This document shows positions 32,532-40,285 of a DNA stretch of 64,000 nucleotides, in pieces. Location: the NCBI GenBank assembly GCA_963820185.1, contig CAWFYV010000004.1, positions 399,224-463,223 on the forward strand. Reading direction: 5' to 3'. Under the pieces are notes generated by a model, which searched no databases, was not told where the DNA came from, and saw nothing but the letters and a program-made list of their open reading frames with translations. The stretch comes from Aquilonibacter sp963820185. Lineage in GTDB: Bacteria > Vulcanimicrobiota > Vulcanimicrobiia > Vulcanimicrobiales > Vulcanimicrobiaceae. Position 1 is the first letter of the stretch. Each line of letters opens with the position of its first letter. A program made the position numbers and the translations under genes.

Positions 32532-33475
32532 TCGCCGCGTTCTTGCTTGCGGGCCTGTTGCCGTTTCACGGCGTCGTCGTTGCGCCCATCGGCAAAAACG
32601 CTGCGGTGTTGCGCAACGCGCCGATCACCCACACACTCTCCGCACAGACGCACCGGTATGCGCTTGAGCCCGGTCTAAGGCTACGAACGGGCACCGGTGT
32701 CGATGCGTTGCTGGATCGTTCGACGCAGCCGTGGACGCTGCGCGACCCGGTCGTTGCCGCTTCGTTCGTTGCCGGCTTGCCCAATCCGGGCCGTGTCATT
32801 CCGGTCGACGTTGGAAAGCCACTTCCCCACGCGACGTTGATCGATCAAGACGAGCACCGCGTGCAGCTCGCCGACGCCTTTCACGGCAAAACGATGCTAC
32901 TCTCGTTCATCTTCACGCGCTGCCCCGACACCGACGTCTGCATTGCGATCAGCTCGAAGTACACGCAACTGCAGCGCGAACTCGATCCGGCACACTTCGC
33001 GTTGGTCGAGATCACGCTGGATCCACCGTACGACTCGCCCGCGGTGCTCCGCGCGTATGGAAAGCAGTTCGACCAAAATCCGGCAAGTTGGACGTTGCTC
33101 ACGGGTACCGGCTCGACGATCGAGCAAGTGCTCGACGAATTCGGCATCTCGTCGCTGCAAACCGACAGCGCGCGTTACATCCACAGCGACAAGCTTTTTA
33201 TCGTTACGCCGCAAGGCCGCGTCGCGTACATCGTCGATACCGCAGGATGGGATCCACGCGGCGTTGCCGCGGAAGCGCGCGCGGTCGCCGGCATGGCCAG
33301 TGACCCGTTCGAGCGCTTCAAGCTCTCGCTGATCGCAAGCGTGGTCGCATTGTGCGGCGGCAGTCAATTCGCGGGCATCGTAACGCTCGAGATCGGGCTG
33401 TTCGTGCTAATCACGATCATCGTCACCGTCGCCTTGATCATCGTCGGGCGGGTGTTGTGGCACCGGCCTGCGTAA
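32528..33475 (+). CDS. SCO family protein with C-terminal membrane anchor
   Basis: A 315-aa SCO-type protein of a larger subtype. After a short signal-like segment comes a ~90-aa N-terminal extension, then the thioredoxin fold with FTRCPDTDVC. The cysteines (132 and 138) are spaced C-x5-C instead of the usual C-x3-C, as in the 'TRCPxxxFC' branch. His219 (ARYIHSDKLF) is the likely third ligand. A C-terminal helix (IGLFVLITIIVTVALIIVGRVLW) anchors it. Paired with the preceding SCO lipoprotein, it may form a two-step copper relay. Confidence 0.88.
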   Translation: MIAAFLLAGLLPFHGVVVAPIGKNAAVLRNAPITHTLSAQTHRYALEPGLRLRTGTGVDALLDRSTQPWTLRDPVVAASFVAGLPNPGRVIPVDVGKPLPHATLIDQDEHRVQLADAFHGKTMLLSFIFTRCPDTDVCIAISSKYTQLQRELDPAHFALVEITLDPPYDSPAVLRAYGKQFDQNPASWTLLTGTGSTIEQVLDEFGISSLQTDSARYIHSDKLFIVTPQGRVAYIVDTAGWDPRGVAAEARAVAGMASDPFERFKLSLIASVVALCGGSQFAGIVTLEIGLFVLITIIVTVALIIVGRVLWHRPA

Positions 33476-33485
33476 AGGGCCGAGG

Positions 33486-34052
33486 ATGGCCGCGCCGCGT
33501 AAGCCGTTCGACCCGCCCTCCCCGGAGCAGTCCGCATTCCTCGAGCGTGCGATCGCCGAGTATGGCAAGGCGACCTATAACTACGCCCTGCGGCTGACGC
33601 GCAACGAGGCCGATGCCCGCGATTTGGCCCAGGAGGCCTTTATCCGCGTCTACCGCGCCTGGCGCAGCTTCCAGCCCGGCACCTCCTTCCTTTCGTGGAT
33701 CTACCGGATCGTCACGAATCTCCACCGGGATGAACTTCGGCGGCGCAAAGGACGTTATCAGGAAGAGATCCCCGAGGACAATGCCCCGCAACGATTCGGG
33801 GGCGCGCGACCGCTCGCCACCGAGCCGATTGAAGATCTGGTGGAGCGGCAGCTCAGCGAGCGTATGTCAAAAGCGCTCGGCGCCCTCTCCCTCGAGCAGC
33901 GGCAAGTCTTGATCCTCGCGGACGTAGAGGAATACAGCTACCAGGAGATTGCCGACGTCGTCGGCTGCTCGATCGGAACGGTGCGCTCGCGCCTTCACCG
34001 CGCTCGGCACCAGCTTCGTCGTTACATCGAATCGTCACCAAAATCATCATGA
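33486..34052 (+). CDS. ECF-type sigma-70 family RNA polymerase sigma factor
   Basis: A 188-aa group IV sigma factor. Region 2 spans about 20-90 (YALRLTRNEADARDLAQEAFIRVYRAWRSF ... SWIYRIVTNLHRDELRRRK) and binds core enzyme and -10. Region 4 spans about 125-180 (LGALSLEQRQVLILADVEEYSYQEIADVVGCSIGTVRSRLHRAR) and reads -35. The stop overlaps the anti-sigma ATG (ATGA), the usual coupling of an ECF pair. The downstream RseB-like gene suggests an envelope-stress module comparable to RpoE-RseA-RseB. Confidence 0.95.
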   Translation: MAAPRKPFDPPSPEQSAFLERAIAEYGKATYNYALRLTRNEADARDLAQEAFIRVYRAWRSFQPGTSFLSWIYRIVTNLHRDELRRRKGRYQEEIPEDNAPQRFGGARPLATEPIEDLVERQLSERMSKALGALSLEQRQVLILADVEEYSYQEIADVVGCSIGTVRSRLHRARHQLRRYIESSPKSS

Positions 34053-34528
34053 ACGCCCATCCAAATCAAGAACTGCTAATCGACTACTTGCACGGCGAAC
34101 TCGCGCCGGGCGAGGATGCCGCGCTTTTGCTGCACCTCGATAGCTGCGCTGCCTGCCGCGCGCGCTACCAAGACGAGATTGAACTTTCCGAGTCGCTACG
34201 CACATACGCCCGCGTGAGCGAACAAGAGCTTCCCGCCGGCGTACGCAACGCCGTCTGGGCAGCGATCGAGTCCACTGAGCGCGCCCCATCGTGGTCGCAA
34301 CAGATTGCCGCATGGATGCGCCCTGCCGTGGCAGTTCCGGTCGCCGCAGCGCTCGTGGTGGCCGCGTTTATCGGCTTCAGCTCGACTGCGCATCACAACG
34401 ACACCACGATCGATGCCGCCTACTACCTCGACGACCACGCGGCCATCACCAGCGCCGTGCCGTTTAGCGAGGGGAACACCGTGCCTGCCGCGCTCTACAC
34501 ACCTGAGAACGCGGATGGCGCCCAGTAG
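34049..34528 (+). CDS. Anti-sigma factor with zinc-finger (zf-HC2) domain
   Basis: A 159-aa single-pass membrane protein. The N-terminal anti-sigma domain has the ZAS motif H-x3-C-x2-C (LHLDSCAACRAR, residues ~30-41). A membrane helix follows near 95-110 (VAVPVAAALVVAAFIGF), leaving a ~45-aa periplasmic tail. It should hold the sigma factor at the inner membrane until a signal triggers release. Its 3' end overlaps the RseB-like gene by 14 nt. Confidence 0.92.
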   Translation: MNAHPNQELLIDYLHGELAPGEDAALLLHLDSCAACRARYQDEIELSESLRTYARVSEQELPAGVRNAVWAAIESTERAPSWSQQIAAWMRPAVAVPVAAALVVAAFIGFSSTAHHNDTTIDAAYYLDDHAAITSAVPFSEGNTVPAALYTPENADGAQ

Positions 34529-35522
34529 CGCGCTAGCGCTCCTCGCGGCGCTGCTCGCCGGCCCCACACCATCACCCGCACCCTCCGATCTACTGCGCGA
34601 CGCCATGAGCGCCCCGCGACGCATTTCGTATGTCGGCGAGGTCGCGGTGTTGCGCATCGGCCAAGAACACTCCGATGCGGAAGTCTACCGCGTCGAACAT
34701 CGTGCACCCGATATGACGCGCCGCTGGTACATGGCACCACAGGCACTTTACGGCGACTCCATCATCAGACGCGGCCCGACGACCTACTCGATCGACGTCA
34801 AGCGCGAGGAAGTGGTCGTGGCCACCGGCGAGGCGGTCGACGAGCAGATCACCGAGCTAGGTAATTTCCGCGTGCTGATGGCCAACTATACGGCGGTCTA
34901 TGGCCCGAACGAGATGTTCGACGGGCGCACAACCGACGTCGTGCTCCTCAACAACAAGTACACGGGCCAGACCACGATGCGCGTCGTGATCGATAAGGCG
35001 ACACACATCATTTTGGAGCGCCAACAGTTCGCGAGCAACGGTTCGCTGATCGCGCAAAAGCGGGTGGAGCAGATTCGTTTCACCGGGGCGATTCCCGAAG
35101 CAATCTTCGCAATTCCACCGGGCTTGCATCGAGTCGAGGGCACGGCGCGCGGAACGGAGTCGAGCGACGTCGAGCACGTCATCTCGAGTGCCGGATTCAA
35201 CGCCCTCGAGCCCAAGTATCTGCCCGAAGGCTTCAGTCCGATCGCGGGCGACGTCGCCTCGATCAAGAACGTGCCCACGCTGCACCTGCTCTACTCGGAT
35301 GGCATCCGCACCGTCTCGCTCTTCCAGAACGAGAAAGATGCTGCGGTCGACCTTTCACATTATCACGCACTTCCGGCCAGTGTTGGCAATCGTCCGGCGC
35401 ATTATGTCCAAGAGGGTCCGACGACGTTGCTCGCGTGGGCCGACGGCAATCGCCATTTCGCGCTCGTCGGCGATTTGAGCTTGACCGAACTGGAAAAAAT
35501 CGGCGCGAGTGTGATACCCTAA
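34515..35522 (+). CDS. RseB/MucB-like secreted regulator
   Basis: A 335-aa exported protein. ATG 34515 opens a signal peptide (MAPSSALALLAALLAG). The frame is open upstream, but that part is the anti-sigma gene in another register. The N-terminal domain (MSAPRRISYVGEVAVLRIGQEHSDAEVYRVEHRAP) resembles the LolA-like fold of RseB/MucB, and the C-terminal part (LEPKYLPEGFSPIAG ... YSDGIRTVSLFQNEKDA) the second, regulatory domain. It would bind the periplasmic tail of the anti-sigma factor and protect it from proteolysis until envelope stress. Confidence 0.82.
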   Translation: MAPSSALALLAALLAGPTPSPAPSDLLRDAMSAPRRISYVGEVAVLRIGQEHSDAEVYRVEHRAPDMTRRWYMAPQALYGDSIIRRGPTTYSIDVKREEVVVATGEAVDEQITELGNFRVLMANYTAVYGPNEMFDGRTTDVVLLNNKYTGQTTMRVVIDKATHIILERQQFASNGSLIAQKRVEQIRFTGAIPEAIFAIPPGLHRVEGTARGTESSDVEHVISSAGFNALEPKYLPEGFSPIAGDVASIKNVPTLHLLYSDGIRTVSLFQNEKDAAVDLSHYHALPASVGNRPAHYVQEGPTTLLAWADGNRHFALVGDLSLTELEKIGASVIP

Positions 35523-35526
35523 GCGC

Positions 35527-35937
35527 GTGCCGGAACGCGACTTAGCGACGCTCCTCGTCACAATGAAACCGGCCCTTGACCCACGAGAGTGGGTCTTTTG
35601 CTGCGTGGATCGCTCCTTTCCGCTTGCGCAGGCGCGCCCGCTCCTAACGTTCCGCGAGACCGAGGGCGTCACGATCGTGGTCGAGCGCGTGGTCGCCGAA
35701 GAGCACGATCTCGAGTACGCGTTCCCGTCGCGGCGCATCACGCTGCGCGTGGAGTCGGATTTGGAATCGGTCGGTTTGACGGCCGCAGTAACTGCTGCGC
35801 TGGCGAGGCACACGATCGCTGCCAACGTGGTCAGTGCCTTCTATCACGACCACATCTTTGTGCCGATCGACCGCGGCGAAGAAGCGCTACGCGTGCTCGA
35901 GGAGCTCAGCGCGCAAAGCGCGCGTCGAGTGCTGTAA
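35527..35937 (+). CDS. ACT-domain protein (DUF2241-type)
   Basis: A 136-aa cytoplasmic protein of the ACT-like DUF2241 family: LATLLVTMKPALDPREWVFCCVD at the start, ITLRVESDLESVGLTAAVTAALARHTIAANVVSAFYHDHIFVP at the end. Known relatives are small ligand-binding proteins of uncertain role, often next to amino-acid metabolism. The start is GTG at 35527, 4 nt after the previous stop. The last 32 nt overlap the convergent HDAC-like gene. Confidence 0.85.
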   Translation: MPERDLATLLVTMKPALDPREWVFCCVDRSFPLAQARPLLTFRETEGVTIVVERVVAEEHDLEYAFPSRRITLRVESDLESVGLTAAVTAALARHTIAANVVSAFYHDHIFVPIDRGEEALRVLEELSAQSARRVL

Positions 35938-36910
35938 GCAACTCGCGCTGCGCTTTCGGTACCGCGTCCAATTGCGCGCTGCTCGGCGCCATATCCGCAC
36001 GATCGGTAACGTCGATCACTTGCGCGATCGACTCGGTGAGCGCGTCGATGTCGTACCCGCCCTCCAAAATATATGCGACGCGGCCGTTGCAATAGCGTTG
36101 TGCCGTGGCGTTGATCGCGCGCGCGAGCGCCGAAGCCGCACGCACGTCGACACCCAGATCGCCAACCGGATCGCCGGCAACGTAATCGAAGCCCGCGCTC
36201 GCGACGATGAGATCGGGACGCACGTAGTCCGCCACCCGAGCGAGCAGATGCTCCCAAATCGCCACGAACGCTTCGGTCGCGATGCCGGATGCGGGAAGCG
36301 GCACGTTGACCAGCACGTCGTCGCCGAGCACGGCGCTCTCGTAGCCAGTGCCTGGATAGGCTGGTGCGGCGTGTGTGGAGACGTAGCTCAAGCCCTCGCC
36401 AACGACATTCTCCGAACCATTTCCGTGATGATAGTCGAAGTCGATCAAGAGCACGCGCCCACCCGCCTGGGCTTGATAGGCGCGCGCAGCAATGGCGGCA
36501 TTGTTGAAGACGCAAAAACCCATGCCGCGTGCAGCCTCGGCGTGGTGCCCAGGCGGACGCACCAGCGCAAAAACCGGCGCTTTGCCTTGTACCGCGGATT
36601 CCATCGCATAGATTGCGCCGCCGGCGGCACGACGCGCAACATCGAGCGTTCGCGCATCGACGACGACATCGCCCGTCGAGAGGTAGCGCGGGCCGGATAG
36701 ATCGCCGATTTCGCGTTTGACGAGCTCAACGTAGCCTTGCGTGTGCACGCGCTCGATCTCGCGATCGTCGGCGTCGCGTGGGCGAGCAACGTCACCCGCC
36801 AACCCGCGCTCGTGTAAACGCGCAGCGACCACCTCCACGCGATCGGGCGATTCAGGATGCCCGAGGTCGCGGAGATGGTCGCCGTAGAGCGCGTCGTAAA
36901 CGAGTTTCAA
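35906..36910 (-). CDS. Histone deacetylase family zinc hydrolase
   Basis: A 334-aa metallohydrolase of the HDAC/acetylpolyamine amidohydrolase superfamily. The active-site pair is PPGHHAEAA, the metal-binding segment DFDYHHGNGSE, and the later ligands SAGFDYVAGDPVG; LEGGYD closes the fold. Bacterial members deacetylate acetylpolyamines, acetoin-related substrates or acetyl-lysine. The start is TTG at 36910 with weak signals, 17 nt after the stop of the TPR gene on the same strand. Confidence 0.92.
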   Translation of the reverse strand: MKLVYDALYGDHLRDLGHPESPDRVEVVAARLHERGLAGDVARPRDADDREIERVHTQGYVELVKREIGDLSGPRYLSTGDVVVDARTLDVARRAAGGAIYAMESAVQGKAPVFALVRPPGHHAEAARGMGFCVFNNAAIAARAYQAQAGGRVLLIDFDYHHGNGSENVVGEGLSYVSTHAAPAYPGTGYESAVLGDDVLVNVPLPASGIATEAFVAIWEHLLARVADYVRPDLIVASAGFDYVAGDPVGDLGVDVRAASALARAINATAQRYCNGRVAYILEGGYDIDALTESIAQVIDVTDRADMAPSSAQLDAVPKAQRELLTALDARFAR

Positions 36911-36927
36911 CGACTAGATCACTTACA

Positions 36928-38445
36928 TCACGGCTTCTTGGCCGGCTTGCTCAGATCCGCAATGTAGCCCTGGATCTCCGTGTACTCTTTCGTGCCCTTC
37001 TTCATCATCGGCAGTAGGCGCTTATAGGCGCTGGCTGCTTTGGTGCGTTGGTGGGTCTGCGTGTAGCATTTGCCGGCGACGTAGAGCAGCTGAGGGTTTT
37101 GATCCAGGAAGCCTTTCGCGTTGTTGTCGAGCACGTCGATGATCTGCGAAGCTTCTTTATAGTTCTTCAGCTCGTAGTCGGCACCGGCAATGCATCCGAG
37201 CATCTCCGGCGTGCGCTGCAGCTTGAAACTCGCGCTGCACGCGTCCTTGGCAGCGGGGTAGTCGTGTAGAAACGAATAGGCTTGGCCGAGCAACGCAAAC
37301 GCGGTCGGGTCCGGCGCTGCCGCCGTCACACGCTTGAGATAGCCGACCGCGTCTTGATACTTCTGCTGCTGCATCGAGAGCTGCGCCAACCGGTTGAGCG
37401 CATCGGTGTTGGTATTGTCGATCGCAAGCGCGGCCTGCCACTCGGTCTTGGCTTTGTCGAGATTCTTCTGACTCGCGAGGAAATCGCCGTAGGCCACATA
37501 GATCTGCGGAACCTTCGGGTACTGCGCAATGCCTTGCAAAAAGACGCTCTCGGCTTGCGAGTTCTTCTTCTCTTGCACGAAGTACGCGGCTTTGCGGATA
37601 ACGATCTGTACCTTCTGCGCGTCGTCCGGCGCCGCGACGATCGCATCGTCGTAGGCGGCAGAGGCCTGCTCGTCGGCGTGCTGCTTCGCATAGAGATCGG
37701 CCTTGAAAACCAACGCCTGCACGTTCTTGGGATCGAGCGCGAGCGCGCGTGAGATCTGCTGCAAGGCGATCGGGATGTTGTTTTGCTGCGCGTAGGTTTG
37801 CGCGATCTGAATGATCGGATCGGGCGCCTTCGGGTCCTTGCTGGCGGCAATCTCAAATTGCGTGCGCGCCTCGTCGAACTTCTGCTCGGCGGCATATACG
37901 GCACCGAGCATAGCGTACGATTGCGCGTCGCCCTTATTCAGCACGACCGCACGATTGGCGATGCGCTCCGCATCGGTGAAGCGATTGGCCTTGAGGTAGA
38001 GCGACTCGAGCTGCTGGAGCACGCCGAGGTTGCTCGGATCGAGGTTTTCGGCTTGCTCGAGGTCGGTGACCGCAACGTCGTCGTGGCCGAGCGCATCCAT
38101 CGCGTAGCCGTCGAGATAGTAGACCTGCGCGTTCTTATCGCCCATCTGCAAGAGATGCTGCGTGAGTTGCACGGCGAGGTCGGGCCGGCCGATGGCCAGG
38201 AACTGCCCGGCGAGCAGCGTCATCGAATCCTGGTCGTTGGGATTCTTCTTGAGCTTCGCTTGCAGTTTAGGGATCGCGACACCGGGCGGCTCGGGCGATG
38301 CCGTCGGCAGTGCCGACGGTGACGGCGAAGGCGACGGCGATGCGGCGCTCTTGCCAAAGAGCGAAGCTTGCGCATTGGGCTGCGTAACGAACAGCGCCGC
38401 GCCGAGCGCGACGAACATCGTGAGCAGAAGTGTAAAGCGTTTCAA
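36928..38445 (-). CDS. Exported tetratricopeptide-repeat protein
   Basis: A 505-aa protein with a signal peptide (MKRFTLLLTMFVALGAALFVTQPNAQA), a low-complexity Ser-Pro linker (ASPSPSPSPSALPTASPEPP) and about ten to twelve TPR helix pairs, e.g. AQVYYLDGYAMDALGHDDVAVTDLEQAENL and AQSYAMLGAVYAAEQKFDEARTQFEIAAS. TPR arrays are protein-binding scaffolds; this one would act in the periplasm or at the outer membrane. The start is TTG at 38445 with AGGA upstream. It lies just after etfA on the same strand. Confidence 0.9.
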   Translation of the reverse strand: MKRFTLLLTMFVALGAALFVTQPNAQASLFGKSAASPSPSPSPSALPTASPEPPGVAIPKLQAKLKKNPNDQDSMTLLAGQFLAIGRPDLAVQLTQHLLQMGDKNAQVYYLDGYAMDALGHDDVAVTDLEQAENLDPSNLGVLQQLESLYLKANRFTDAERIANRAVVLNKGDAQSYAMLGAVYAAEQKFDEARTQFEIAASKDPKAPDPIIQIAQTYAQQNNIPIALQQISRALALDPKNVQALVFKADLYAKQHADEQASAAYDDAIVAAPDDAQKVQIVIRKAAYFVQEKKNSQAESVFLQGIAQYPKVPQIYVAYGDFLASQKNLDKAKTEWQAALAIDNTNTDALNRLAQLSMQQQKYQDAVGYLKRVTAAAPDPTAFALLGQAYSFLHDYPAAKDACSASFKLQRTPEMLGCIAGADYELKNYKEASQIIDVLDNNAKGFLDQNPQLLYVAGKCYTQTHQRTKAASAYKRLLPMMKKGTKEYTEIQGYIADLSKPAKKP

Positions 38446-38462
38446 CGTGTTCGAAATCCTAT

Positions 38463-39440
38463 TTAAGACTTGGAGGCTTGGACGAGCTTGGTAAGTTCCG
38501 GGACGATGGCGAACGCATCGCCGACAACCATCAGATCCGAAAATTCGGCGATTGGTGATTGTCCATCTTTATTGATTGCGACGATCGTACCTGAAGAACG
38601 CATGCCGACCTTGTGCTGTATCGCGCCCGAGATCCCGACCGCGATGTAGAGATTTGGGCTAACCGTTTTGCCGGTCTGCCCGATTTGCAGGCTGTATGGC
38701 ACCCATCCAGCGTCTGCGGCTGCGCGCGATGCGCCGACCGCGCCGCCGAGTGCGTGCGCTAGGGGTTTGAGCAGCGTGTCGAACGGCTCGGGACCGCCGA
38801 GGCCGCGACCGCCAGCCACGACCACGGGCGCTTCCTCGAGTGCAAGTTCGCCCGATCCCTCTTCGACGTCTTTCTCGATGACGACGCCGTAGTTCTTGCC
38901 GGACGGCTTGTCGATTGCTTGCACCGCCGCGCCGTTTCCGCCCGCTTGCGCCGCGAACGCATTCGGACGAATGGTCACGATGCCGAACTCACCGGCAAGC
39001 AGCTCGCAATTGGTGATCGCCGCCCCGCCGAATTTCGGCATCACGGCGACGACCTTACCGCCGTCGAACTTGAAGTCGGTTGCGTCGGCGCAGATACCCG
39101 CACCGAGGCGACCAACCAATCGGCCCGCAACGTCCTTCCCGGTCAACGTATTGGCGACTAGAATAAGCGCCGAACCAACGGCTTTCGCGGCTGTTTCGAG
39201 ATAGTCGACGATCGGGTCGAGCAAGTATGTGTCGACATCGCTGTCATCGTTGACGAATACCGTGTCGAGCGGATAGGCCTTGAGCGTCTCCGCGAGCTGC
39301 TTCGATCCCGCGCCGACGACCAACGCATGGGCCTTGCCGCCAAGTTGATCGGCAAGCTTGCGTGCTTCGCTTGCCATCTCGAACGTGACCTTGGGCGTGA
39401 CGCCGTTCTTGTGTTGAACGTAGACGAGCACGTTTTTCAT
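38463..39440 (-). CDS. etfA: Electron transfer flavoprotein, alpha subunit
   Basis: A 325-aa FAD-binding subunit. The C-terminal FAD domain is well preserved: VVAGGRGLGGPEPFDTL, GASRAAADAGWVPYSLQIGQTGKTVSPNLYIAVGISGAIQHKVGM, then IVAINKDGQSPIAEFSDLMVVGD. With EtfB it accepts electrons from acyl-CoA and related dehydrogenases and passes them to the quinone pool through ETF-QO. Its ATG starts directly after the etfB stop. Confidence 0.97.
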   Translation of the reverse strand: MKNVLVYVQHKNGVTPKVTFEMASEARKLADQLGGKAHALVVGAGSKQLAETLKAYPLDTVFVNDDSDVDTYLLDPIVDYLETAAKAVGSALILVANTLTGKDVAGRLVGRLGAGICADATDFKFDGGKVVAVMPKFGGAAITNCELLAGEFGIVTIRPNAFAAQAGGNGAAVQAIDKPSGKNYGVVIEKDVEEGSGELALEEAPVVVAGGRGLGGPEPFDTLLKPLAHALGGAVGASRAAADAGWVPYSLQIGQTGKTVSPNLYIAVGISGAIQHKVGMRSSGTIVAINKDGQSPIAEFSDLMVVGDAFAIVPELTKLVQASKS

Positions 39441-40229
39441 TTATATCAGCTTCCGCTCTTTGAGGAAGGCGAAGATCGCCTGGGCGCCGGCCGACGCATC
39501 GGCCGCTTCGATTACTTGCCCTTTACCGCGAGCGGGTGGCGGTGCGTACGCGAGCAACTGCGTTTTCGATCCGGCTTGCCCGACCTTTTCGGCGAGTCCG
39601 ACATCTCCAATGCCGAGCGTCGCGATCGTCTTTTTCTTCGCGCCCATGATGCCTTTGAGCGACGCATAGCGCGGCTCGCCGAACGTGAGCGCGGTTGTCA
39701 TGACGCACGGCAGCGGCGCGATAACGTCTTGATAGCCGGTGTCGGTCTCGCGTTCGATCTTTAATTTCCCATCCGCGACCTCGGCCTTGCGCGCATTGGT
39801 CACAAGCGGCGTTTGCAGGTACTCAGCAAGTGCGCCCGGCGTTGCACCGGTCGATCCGTCGTCGGAGAGTCCGCCAACGAGCAGCAAATCGAAGCCGATC
39901 TTCTTGAGCGCATGCGAAATCGCGTATGCGCTCGCCCACACGTCGCTGCCCTCGAGGCCTGCATCGGAAAGCAGCACGGCGTCGTCAGCTCCCATCGCGA
40001 GCGCCTTGCGCAACGTCTCTTTCAACGACTCGGGCGCCATGCTAAAGACGGTCACGGTCGTATCTCCGCCAACCTTCTCTTTGATTTGCAGCGCAGCTTC
40101 GAGTGCGTACTCGTCGTAGGGATTGAGCACCGTTTCGACGCCGGTGCGAACCAAACGCTTCGTCCCGTCGTCGATACGCTTATCAGCGTTCGGATCCGGC
40201 ACAAGCTTGACCGTAACCACGATCTTCAC
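39441..40229 (-). CDS. etfB: Electron transfer flavoprotein, beta subunit
   Basis: A 262-aa partner of EtfA that holds AMP or FAD. Signatures: VTVKLVPDPNADKRIDDGTKRLVRTGVETVLNPYDEYALEAAL, VTVFSMAPESLKETLRKALAMGADDAVLLSD and the ETF beta motif around VADGKLKIERETDTGYQDVIAPLPCVMT. GTG at 40229 follows GAGGAGG by about 13 nt, a long spacing. The two genes form a unit with no dehydrogenase gene nearby. Confidence 0.97.
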   Translation of the reverse strand: MKIVVTVKLVPDPNADKRIDDGTKRLVRTGVETVLNPYDEYALEAALQIKEKVGGDTTVTVFSMAPESLKETLRKALAMGADDAVLLSDAGLEGSDVWASAYAISHALKKIGFDLLLVGGLSDDGSTGATPGALAEYLQTPLVTNARKAEVADGKLKIERETDTGYQDVIAPLPCVMTTALTFGEPRYASLKGIMGAKKKTIATLGIGDVGLAEKVGQAGSKTQLLAYAPPPARGKGQVIEAADASAGAQAIFAFLKERKLI

Positions 40230-40285
40230 GTGGAGAACTTGACCTCCTCAAGGCGCGGGGGAGAACCCGGGGCCATTACGGCTGG

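Noticed and set aside
38310..38370. Repetitive Ser-Pro codons in the TPR gene as a possible CRISPR or tandem repeat
   Set aside because: The short repeats encode a flexible linker after a signal peptide; there are no spacers or conserved direct repeats.
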